Below are positions 6,135 to 12,698 of a DNA stretch of 21,726 nucleotides, in pieces (position 1 is the stretch's first letter; the number at the start of each line of letters is the position of its first letter). The notes beneath the pieces were generated by a model, which worked only from the letters and a program-made list of their open reading frames with translations, did no database searches and was not told the origin of the DNA. Position numbers and translations under genes: made by a program. The stretch comes from Rikenellaceae bacterium (GTDB lineage: Bacteria; Bacteroidota; Bacteroidia; Bacteroidales; UBA932), in assembly GCA_900767375.1 (NCBI GenBank), contig CAAFYX010000115.1, forward strand, positions 1 through 21,726, given 5' to 3'.

Positions 6135-7430
6135 ATGACTACAGTACTCCCTCCCCTTCCGGAACGCATGCGGCCTCACTCGCTTGACGATTACGTCGGC
6201 CAGAGACATCTGGTCGGCGAAGGCTGTATCCTCAGGAACATGATCGAGAGCGGCAGCCTGTCCTCATTCATCCTCTGGGGCCCTCCGGGAGTCGGAAAGA
6301 CCACTCTCGCCCACATCATCGCCGACTCCCTCGACCGTGAGTTCTACACCCTCTCCGCCGTCAGCGCGGGGGTGAAGGACGTCCGTGAGGTCATCGAGCG
6401 CGCCGGCAGCCGTTCCGTCTTCGGCGGCGGCAGCTCCCCCATCCTCTTCATCGATGAAATCCATCGTTTCAACAAAGCCCAGCAGGACGCCCTCCTCGGC
6501 GCCGTCGAGGACGGCACCATCACGCTGATAGGCGCCACTACCGAGAACCCCTCCTTCGAGGTCATCACCCCGCTCCTCTCCCGCTGCCAGGTCTATGTCC
6601 TCAAATCGCTTGAAATCAGCGATTTGAGCGCTCTTCTCGACCATGCTCTTAAGACCGATATCATCCTCAAGGAAAAGGATATCACCGTCAATGAAACCGA
6701 CGCCCTCTTCCGCCACAGCGGCGGTGACGCCCGCAAGCTTCTGAACATCCTCGAGATCGTCGTCGACTCATTCGCCGGCAAGTCCCAGGTGGTCATTGAC
6801 AACCAGACCGTCACCTCCTGCCTCCAGCAGAACATCGCCATCTATGACAAGGGCGGAGAGATGCACTACGACATCATCTCCGCGTTCATCAAGAGCATCC
6901 GCGGCTCGGACCCCAACGCCGCCGTATATTATCTCGCACGAATGCTCGACGGCGGCGAGGATCCACTCTTCATCGCCCGCCGTCTCTGCATATCAGCCTC
7001 CGAGGACGTCGGGCTGGCCAATCCCAACGCCCTTCTCCTGGCCAATGCCTGCTTCCAGACTGTCAACAACATCGGCATGCCCGAAGCCCGCATCCCTCTC
7101 GCCGAGACCACCATCTATCTGGCGTCCTCGCCTAAGAGCAATGCCGCATATATGGCAATAGGAAAGGCCATGGAAGCTGCGCACAATGACCAGATGGCTG
7201 CTGTTCCACTGTATTTGAGGAACGCTCCAACCAGCCTTATGAAAGACCTCGGATACTCAGACGGTTACAAGTACGCCCACGACTATCCCGGGAACTTCGT
7301 TGATCAGGAATTCCTCCCTCAGGGGATGGAAGGTACGGTCTTCTACGAGCCTCAGAGGAACAGGCACGAAGACACCCTCAAGGCTTACCTCGAGAGCTGC
7401 TGGCCTAAGTATTATCCAAAGGAAAAATAA
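6135..7430 (+). CDS. rarA: Replication-associated recombination protein RarA (MgsA/WRNIP1 family AAA+ ATPase)
   Basis: This 431-residue AAA+ ATPase related to clamp-loader subunits acts at stalled replication forks in E. coli and eukaryotes. Seen are ERMRPHSLDDYVGQ near the start, Walker A GPPGVGKT (49-56), Walker B LFIDEIHRFNK (104-114), the sensor stretch IGATTENPSFE, and the C-terminal MgsA tetramerisation block with SEDVGLANP, APKSNAAY and LRNAPTSLMKDLGY. All are characteristic of RarA and absent from RuvB or DnaX. The frame is open 13 codons further upstream, but only through a TTG in the promoter; the ATG at 6135 gives the N-terminus expected from relatives. The stop codon is 2 nt from the convergent tamL stop, with no terminator between. 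The gene is strongly C-biased at third positions (runs of GCC, ATC, CTC), more than the neighbouring minus-strand genes. Confidence 0.95.
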   Translation: MTTVLPPLPERMRPHSLDDYVGQRHLVGEGCILRNMIESGSLSSFILWGPPGVGKTTLAHIIADSLDREFYTLSAVSAGVKDVREVIERAGSRSVFGGGSSPILFIDEIHRFNKAQQDALLGAVEDGTITLIGATTENPSFEVITPLLSRCQVYVLKSLEISDLSALLDHALKTDIILKEKDITVNETDALFRHSGGDARKLLNILEIVVDSFAGKSQVVIDNQTVTSCLQQNIAIYDKGGEMHYDIISAFIKSIRGSDPNAAVYYLARMLDGGEDPLFIARRLCISASEDVGLANPNALLLANACFQTVNNIGMPEARIPLAETTIYLASSPKSNAAYMAIGKAMEAAHNDQMAAVPLYLRNAPTSLMKDLGYSDGYKYAHDYPGNFVDQEFLPQGMEGTVFYEPQRNRHEDTLKAYLESCWPKYYPKEK

Positions 7431-7432
7431 TC

Positions 7433-9607
7433 CTAGAACGGGTATCCCACTCCGAAATGCACGGAGTATCCGTCCCGCTTGAGCCATTCTCCAGGCCTCA
7501 GCCATGGATTCTCGCGTGACGGCTCGTGGAGTTTCATACCCATGTCAAGTCTCAGCACCAGGAAGTTAAGGTCAATCCTGGCGCCCACGCCCCAGTCTGC
7601 CGCGATGGATTCAGCTGCACTCTTGAAGTCGAACGATGACAGGTCCTTCCCCTGCTGGATGGACCACACGTTGCCTGCATCGGCGAACAGGGCTCCTTCA
7701 AGCTTCCAGAAAATGTCGAAACGGTATTCAATGTTGGCTTCGAACTTCAGGTCTCCGGTCTGGCTCGGAATCCTGAACGTCACGCTCGGCGCTTCGCTTC
7801 CCGGGCCGAGCGAGCGTGCCTGCCATCCTCGCATGCTGTTAGCGCCTCCCGCATAGAACTGCTTTTCAAAAGGCAGGGCGGAGGAGTTGCCGTAGGCATG
7901 TCCTGCGCCACCCACAAGCCTGGTGGCGACGGCCTGGCCACCGTTGCGTCCGAACACCCATGTCTTTCCGAGGGTCAGCTCTCCCCTGACATACTGTGAG
8001 AACGGTATGCCCCAGATCAGTCCTGCGCCATCCTCATTGGTCTTCATACATGGCTTCAGGAGGCTGATGACGTTGCCGGAAAGGTCCGCTGTGAACCTTA
8101 TATAATGGTATGATACGGATGGGTTCACCTCGGCGTTGGTGGTATAGTACAGAGTACCTCCCACGCCGGCGTCGAAGTGGTCCTGGTATGAATACTTCAT
8201 GAAAGGATTGGCCTCGATCATCTCCATGAAGTACTGGGCGACGTTCTTCAGGTGGACGATGTTCAGCTGGAGCGGGTATGCCTGGTAGGACAGGCGGCCT
8301 TTGGTCCCGGAATAGCCGTAGGACGTGGAGACGATGTTCCTGGTGTATTCAGGCCTGTCCTGGAAGTTGTATGAGGCATTGATTTCAGTGCGCGGTATGT
8401 TGCTTCCCTTGAAGTGGCTGTACGGCAGGCCGAGGAACCGTGGCAGGCTCAGCCAGGCCGAGACTCCGAATTCGTTGGAGCGGACGGGCTCGTTGACCAT
8501 GAACTGGAAATTGCCCAGGAAGCTGAGGTTGAGCCACTCGCCGCCGTGGAAGAGGTTCTTGTTGTAGAAACTGACCTGCGGGGAGATGCCGATGAGGCCG
8601 GTGGAGTTAGTGGAGGCTTCGAGATTGGCCTTGAAGCCCTGGAGCTTCGAGGAGGACAGGCTGATGTCGCAGTTCACGCGGTTAGTGTCCACCTGGTTCA
8701 TCTGGATGCTGACGCCGCTGAAGAGCTTCAGGGCTGAGAGCCTGGAGTATGTCCTGTCGACGTTGGCGGCGCTGTACTGCTCGCCGGGGCGGATGGTGTT
8801 CAGGCTCCTGAGGATGCTCTCACGGAACTTCAGCCCCTCGCTGTGGGATATCCGGACGCTGTCCACGTAGAATTTCCTGATGGGCTGGGCGTCGGCCGGG
8901 GTCTCGCTGCGGGTGTAGTCATTGATCCTCATTTCCAGGAATGTCTTTCCGGGGACGCTGACTGTGTCGGCCTCGAACACGTAGTGGTTCTTGGAGAAGT
9001 CGAAGTAGCCGAGGTCGCGGAAATGTCCGGTGCCCCTGACCGTTTCCTGCTCCAGGGAGGCTTCGGACAGAAAATCGCCCTCCCTGACACTTACGTTGGC
9101 CAGATCTGCCATGAAATCCTCTGCGAACGTGCCGCCCTGGGGCAATGAGAATGAGAGGCTGTCGATGACATAGCGCTTGCCCAGACCGATCTGATAGACC
9201 ACCCTGGCCTTTTTCCTGTTCAGGTGTATGGCGCTTGTCACCCTGGAGTCGAAGTAGCCGAGGTATTCGAGCCTGTCCTTTATGTTCCCGACGGAGGTGA
9301 TGACCGCTTCGGGGTCATAGACGACCGGAGCTTTGCCGATCTTCCGGCAGAACCTTGCCCATGCACCGGTGTCATCGTCATCCACCCAGTTGTAGATGGC
9401 GACGAACGGTGACCAGCCTAGGAGGCCGGTGCTGGGACTTTGTTTTATGTATTGGTTTAACCCACTGGTGTTGAAGTCTTTGGAATTAGTGACTTGAACC
9501 TTGTTTTTAGATAGCATGTACGTGCCGTCAGGCAGTGTCCTGGTCGTGCTGCAGGATGCTGTCAGGGCCAGGGCCGCTATATATAACAAGGTATGATGGC
9601 GTTTCAT
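7433..9607 (-). CDS. tamL: TamL-type lipoprotein of the Omp85/BamA-TamA family
   Basis: This 724-residue outer-membrane protein starts with a lipoprotein-type signal (ALALTASCSTTR, likely acylated C19) followed by LPDGTYMLSKNKV, the usual start of Bacteroidetes TamL proteins. Residues about 30-330 should hold POTRA domains (for example the block ending RLEYLGYFDSRV, and GHFRDLGYFDF). From about 340 on is a 16-strand Omp85 barrel with a FYAGGANSMRGWQARSLGPG segment, the conserved RGW-type L6 loop region, and a terminal GVGYPF beta-signal. TamL is the lipidated TamA relative that partners a TamB/DUF490 protein in this phylum; TamB is not in the window. It is divergent from the TrmH-type methyltransferase gene and convergent with rarA (2-nt gap). 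Alternative: a general BamA/TamA family protein with another client. Confidence 0.88.
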   Translation of the reverse strand: MKRHHTLLYIAALALTASCSTTRTLPDGTYMLSKNKVQVTNSKDFNTSGLNQYIKQSPSTGLLGWSPFVAIYNWVDDDDTGAWARFCRKIGKAPVVYDPEAVITSVGNIKDRLEYLGYFDSRVTSAIHLNRKKARVVYQIGLGKRYVIDSLSFSLPQGGTFAEDFMADLANVSVREGDFLSEASLEQETVRGTGHFRDLGYFDFSKNHYVFEADTVSVPGKTFLEMRINDYTRSETPADAQPIRKFYVDSVRISHSEGLKFRESILRSLNTIRPGEQYSAANVDRTYSRLSALKLFSGVSIQMNQVDTNRVNCDISLSSSKLQGFKANLEASTNSTGLIGISPQVSFYNKNLFHGGEWLNLSFLGNFQFMVNEPVRSNEFGVSAWLSLPRFLGLPYSHFKGSNIPRTEINASYNFQDRPEYTRNIVSTSYGYSGTKGRLSYQAYPLQLNIVHLKNVAQYFMEMIEANPFMKYSYQDHFDAGVGGTLYYTTNAEVNPSVSYHYIRFTADLSGNVISLLKPCMKTNEDGAGLIWGIPFSQYVRGELTLGKTWVFGRNGGQAVATRLVGGAGHAYGNSSALPFEKQFYAGGANSMRGWQARSLGPGSEAPSVTFRIPSQTGDLKFEANIEYRFDIFWKLEGALFADAGNVWSIQQGKDLSSFDFKSAAESIAADWGVGARIDLNFLVLRLDMGMKLHEPSRENPWLRPGEWLKRDGYSVHFGVGYPF

Positions 9608-9625
9608 CTGTGGGTTTAATTCTCA

Positions 9626-9633
9626 CAAATTTA
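9626..9633 (-). promoter_or_regulatory. Candidate -7 box of tamL
   Basis: TAAATTTG on the minus strand fits TAnnTTTG exactly and lies 18 nt before the tamL ATG. There is no TTTG at -33. It is back to back with the box for the divergent methyltransferase gene, 23 nt away. Confidence 0.42.
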
Positions 9634-9656
9634 CATAATATTTGATAATTCGTGGT

Positions 9657-9664
9657 TATATTTG
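9657..9664 (+). promoter_or_regulatory. Candidate -7 box of the TrmH-type methyltransferase gene
   Basis: TATATTTG fits TAnnTTTG exactly and ends only 4 nt before the ATG at 9669, implying a leaderless transcript. No TTTG occurs 19-20 nt upstream (one occurs at 9641-9644, too close). Confidence 0.45.
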
Positions 9665-9668
9665 CGAT

Positions 9669-10409
9669 ATGAATTCCATTTCCAGCAAGGACATAAAGTT
9701 CATCAAGTCACTGGCCGCTAAAAAGTTCAGGGATGAGACGGGACTGTTCGTCGTCGAAGGCGAAAAGATGGTACGCGAGGCGGAGAAATCCCGTTTCGAG
9801 GTCGTGGATGTCTACAGACGTGATGAAATCGGTGAGGAGGCGATGTCCAGAATCAGCCAGTTCTCCAGTCCTTCGCCGGTCCTGGCTGTAGTAAGGAAGC
9901 CGTCCGAGATCGAGAATGGAGGCTTCAAAGTGGAGCCCGGGCTTTTCCTTGCCCTTGATGCTATCCGTGACCCCGGTAATCTCGGGACCATAATCAGGAT
10001 AGCCGACTGGTTCGGCATCAAGTCCATATACGCGAGCAGGGACACCGTGGAGCTGTTCAATCCGAAAGTGGTCCAGTCCACTATGGGAGCCATATTCAGA
10101 GTGGATTTCCATTATGTGGACCTTCTGGAATATTCGTCAGCCGCTCTGGCTGCAGGAGGAAAGGTCTATGGAACCTTCCTCGATGGTCTGAACATTTATT
10201 CAAGGGAACTATCCACCGGTGAGGACTCCCCTTCCGTTATCGTGATCGGCAACGAGGCGAACGGTATTTCGGATGCTCTCGGGGCACTTGTTTCCGACCG
10301 CCTTTTCATCCCTCCTTTCCCTGCCGATGAGCCAGGGTCCGAGTCTCTCAACGCCGCCGTCGCGACTGCCGTCACAGTCGCTGAATTCAGGCGGAGAAGT
10401 CAGAAATAA
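9669..10409 (+). CDS. TrmH/SpoU-family RNA 2'-O-methyltransferase
   Basis: This 246-residue SPOUT-fold enzyme transfers methyl from SAM to a ribose 2'-OH in rRNA or tRNA. An N-terminal RNA-binding (L30-like) part has FVVEGEKMVREA at about 27-38. The three SpoU motifs follow: DAIRDPGNLGTIIRIA (motif 1), FNPKVVQSTMGAIFRV (leading to motif 2, with VIVIGNEANGIS), and SLNAAVATAVTVAEF (motif 3, the trefoil knot). The exact target nucleotide cannot be told from sequence. The frame extends nine codons further up, but the ATG at 9669 places the -7 box outside the gene and gives a typical N-terminus (MNSISSKDIKFIKSL). The 3' end overlaps the convergent GH13 gene by 23 nt. Neighbourhood with a TamL gene appears recurrent in Bacteroidetes, to my knowledge. 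Confidence 0.9.
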   Translation: MNSISSKDIKFIKSLAAKKFRDETGLFVVEGEKMVREAEKSRFEVVDVYRRDEIGEEAMSRISQFSSPSPVLAVVRKPSEIENGGFKVEPGLFLALDAIRDPGNLGTIIRIADWFGIKSIYASRDTVELFNPKVVQSTMGAIFRVDFHYVDLLEYSSAALAAGGKVYGTFLDGLNIYSRELSTGEDSPSVIVIGNEANGISDALGALVSDRLFIPPFPADEPGSESLNAAVATAVTVAEFRRRSQK

Positions 10410-11736
10410 CAGCTCCGAAAGGCGGCACTGTCACCTCCATTTCTTCAGGAATTCTTTTCCTGTCAAGTCCCAGGTATCCGATGCAATGATCGGGTATGCT
10501 TACCTTGATTTTTGCCTCCTTTTCGCTGAAATTTGCCGTTAACAAAAATGTTATACTCTTTAACGGATTTGTTTTATCGGCTGTACTTCTTATGAATATA
10601 AAATGCTTGTCAGCATTGAATCCATTTTCGGGATTCTGGCACCAGCAGAGGTCATAAGTCAGTCCTTCCCTGCCGGCGGGGCCTGCAGCGAGCTTTAAAA
10701 ACATCCTGTAGCGCTCGAGAAGCGCGGCCTGTTCCGTCGTCAGGGTGCCGGTTATTCTGCCGTGTATGGTCGCATTGAGTCTCTTGATTTCTTCGGGCTG
10801 TTTCAGGTCGAAGATGCTTGTTCTTCCTTCGTGTCCTTCGGCCGCATCAGCTCCGACCTCCTGCCCGAAATAGAGCATGAAGGAGGCGTCGTTAAAAAGA
10901 GCGGAAACCGCCAGTGAGGCGAAATGGTCGCCTCGCCCTGCAAACCACGGCGAGGCGATCCTCTGCTCGTCGTGATTCTCCAGGAAATTGAGCATGGATG
11001 GCTGGAGCCCCTGGAGGGACTGCCAGTTCCAGGTGATGGCCTTCGCGCTTCCCTGCCCCTGGACTATGCTGCGGATGGTGTCGTACAGTCCGGACTTGTC
11101 ATAGAGAAGGTCGAAGCCGGCTTCCTGGATGTATTTCCAGTAATTGTCCTTGTTGTAGACTTCGGCGATGAAGATGATGCCCGGGAACTCCCCTTTTATC
11201 CGGGCGATGAGCCACTTGAAGAACTCCGGCGGGACAAGCTCCACCATATCGCATCTGAAGCCGTCAAAGCCTTTCCCCGCCCAGAAGCGTACTATCCTGT
11301 ACATTGTCTCCCAGGTGGCAGGATGCGAATAGTCTATCTTCAGTGTGTCCGACCAGTCATAGTCGTACCAGTCGAAATGAGGTATGCCTCCCCTGTCATC
11401 GCAGTAGTTCCGGCCCACGTGATTGGGCACAAAGTCGATTATTGCCTTGAGCCCATGGCGGTGAGTACGCTTGACGAGCTTGTCGAGCTCATTGAATCTA
11501 TCTTCTGGATTGTCAGCTAGATAACTATTGACATCATAGTAGTTGCAGATGGCATAGGGAGAGCCGATTTCTCCCTTGACGAAGTCCTCGCCCGTAGAGT
11601 GGCTGATCAGTCCGGTGTACCATACATAGTCCACTCCCAGGTCCTTGATATAGTCCAGAGTCGCCGCATCCACGGAACTCATCTTTCCCTTGCCCCACAG
11701 TCTGGGCAGCATCTGATAAATTATTGCCTTTTTCAT
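10387..11736 (-). CDS. Glycoside hydrolase family 13 alpha-amylase-like enzyme, cytoplasmic
   Basis: The 449-residue protein has no signal peptide, so it probably acts in the cytoplasm on alpha-glucans or maltooligosaccharides. The (beta/alpha)8 barrel motifs of GH13 are present: region I DFVPNH (101-106), region II GFRCD with nucleophile D163, region III IAEV with acid/base E192, and region IV ENHD with D256. A short C-terminal beta domain follows (about 355-449). Early residues IIYQMLPRLWG are typical of the Bacteroidetes members usually annotated only as alpha-amylase. Substrate specificity cannot be read. The ATG at 11736 is preferred over an upstream TTG (11748) because that overlaps a TATATTTG box. 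Its 3' end overlaps the convergent methyltransferase gene by 23 nt, and there is no visible terminator. Confidence 0.9.
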   Translation of the reverse strand: MKKAIIYQMLPRLWGKGKMSSVDAATLDYIKDLGVDYVWYTGLISHSTGEDFVKGEIGSPYAICNYYDVNSYLADNPEDRFNELDKLVKRTHRHGLKAIIDFVPNHVGRNYCDDRGGIPHFDWYDYDWSDTLKIDYSHPATWETMYRIVRFWAGKGFDGFRCDMVELVPPEFFKWLIARIKGEFPGIIFIAEVYNKDNYWKYIQEAGFDLLYDKSGLYDTIRSIVQGQGSAKAITWNWQSLQGLQPSMLNFLENHDEQRIASPWFAGRGDHFASLAVSALFNDASFMLYFGQEVGADAAEGHEGRTSIFDLKQPEEIKRLNATIHGRITGTLTTEQAALLERYRMFLKLAAGPAGREGLTYDLCWCQNPENGFNADKHFIFIRSTADKTNPLKSITFLLTANFSEKEAKIKVSIPDHCIGYLGLDRKRIPEEMEVTVPPFGAVISDFSA

Positions 11737-11745
11737 ATACGTCAG

Positions 11746-11753
11746 CAAATATA
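11746..11753 (-). promoter_or_regulatory. Candidate -7 box of the GH13 gene
   Basis: TATATTTG on the minus strand fits TAnnTTTG exactly and ends 9 nt before the ATG at 11736. The mRNA leader would be only a few nucleotides. No convincing -33 TTTG. Confidence 0.42.
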
Positions 11754-11833
11754 GTAAATACTTACGATTGTTAACTTATACAAAACATTGAATAGGCTGT
11801 GTAAACTTCCCGAGTAATAATTCCGGCAAAGTC

Positions 11834-11926
11834 CTGATTTATAAAAAATCAGAAGCCAAATAATTCAGACTAAACAGTCTGTAATATTCTAATCAGAGGC
11901 CGGCCGTAAAGCCGGCCTCTCTTTTT
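11834..11926 (+). ncRNA. Candidate small structured RNA ending in an orphan terminator
   Basis: Three hairpins follow one another on the plus strand: CTGATTT/AAATCAG (11834-11852), CAGACT/AGTCTG (11866-11881), and the GC-rich terminator at 11895-11926. No plus-strand gene ends nearby, so the terminator may close a small RNA whose 5' end lies between about 11755 and 11830. I found no convincing plus-strand promoter: TACGATTG at 11763-11770 has one mismatch to TAnnTTTG and no -33 element. CTGATT could pair instead with the second AATCAG (11891-11896) at the terminator base, so an attenuator is another possibility. It is not a tRNA or a known riboswitch that I recognise. Confidence 0.3.
11895..11926 (+). 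terminator. Strong plus-strand intrinsic terminator upstream of upp
   Basis: A 10-bp stem (AGAGGCCGGC at 11895-11904 with GCCGGCCTCT at 11911-11920) and a 6-nt loop are followed by CTTTTTT on the plus strand. The minus strand lacks a U tract, so orientation is plus. It lies between the divergent GH13 and upp genes, before the upp -7 box, so it either ends an unannotated RNA or shields upp from antisense read-through. Confidence 0.8.
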
Positions 11927-11960
11927 TATAGTTCCGGCAGATTATGATGGATATTATTGT

Positions 11961-11968
11961 TAAATTTG
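11961..11968 (+). promoter_or_regulatory. Candidate -7 box of upp
   Basis: TAAATTTG fits TAnnTTTG exactly, 25 nt upstream of the upp ATG and after the strong terminator, so upp probably has its own promoter. No TTTG at -33. Confidence 0.45.
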
Positions 11969-11993
11969 CAGGACCAAAATAACACTGAATCCT

Positions 11994-12647
11994 ATGAAAG
12001 TCATCAACCTCGGAGTGAACAGTTCCGTTCTCAACAGTATAATCGCACAGCTGCGTGACGTCGAAATCCAGAAAGACAAGGCAAAGTTCCGTGACAATCT
12101 CTACAGGGTCGGTCAGATCCTTGGCTATGAGATAAGCAAGGAGCTCTCGCACGAACAGATATCAGTAACGACGCCGCTTGGCGTCGCAAGGATCGAAGTC
12201 CCGGCTGAAAAAGTGGTCGTAACGACCATCCTCCGTGCCGGCCTCCCCCTCCAGCAGGGCGTCCTGAGCTGTTTCGACAATGCTGACAGCGCATTCATAG
12301 CCGCTTTCCGGGCTTATGACAAGGATCAGAACCTCCAGGTGTTCACAAGCTATTGCGCAACACAGCGGCTCGAAGGGAAAACGGTCATCCTGGCTGATAC
12401 GATGCTTGCTACGGGCTCATCTATGCTGGATGGTATAAAGGTCCTCAAAGAGAAAGGAGGCGAGCCTGCAAGGCTCCTTCTGGCCTGCACGGTCGCAAGC
12501 GCAAAGGCAATAGAAACCCTTCAGAAAGCTCTTCCCGATGACGTCATCCTCTGGGTTGCGGCCATCGACGACGAGCTCAATTCCAAGGCATACATCGTCC
12601 CCGGCCTTGGAGATGCCGGGGACCTCTGCTTCGGAGAGAAACTGTAA
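11994..12647 (+). CDS. upp: Uracil phosphoribosyltransferase
   Basis: This 217-residue cytoplasmic enzyme of pyrimidine salvage joins uracil and PRPP to give UMP. The PRPP loop is seen as VILADTMLATGSS, the early substrate segment as TTILRAGLPLQQGV, and the uracil-binding C-terminal block as YIVPGLGDAGDLCFG, which is near-diagnostic of Upp rather than of PyrE or Hpt. Length is slightly above the usual 208-210. The ATG at 11994 sits 25 nt after a -7 box. The fusion carbohydrase gene starts 51 nt downstream with no terminator between, so it may be partly read through from upp, although the functions are unrelated. Confidence 0.95.
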   Translation: MKVINLGVNSSVLNSIIAQLRDVEIQKDKAKFRDNLYRVGQILGYEISKELSHEQISVTTPLGVARIEVPAEKVVVTTILRAGLPLQQGVLSCFDNADSAFIAAFRAYDKDQNLQVFTSYCATQRLEGKTVILADTMLATGSSMLDGIKVLKEKGGEPARLLLACTVASAKAIETLQKALPDDVILWVAAIDDELNSKAYIVPGLGDAGDLCFGEKL

Positions 12648-12698
12648 AGCGGCTGGACGAACATTAACTTGAATCATAATTAATATCACAGAACAAAT

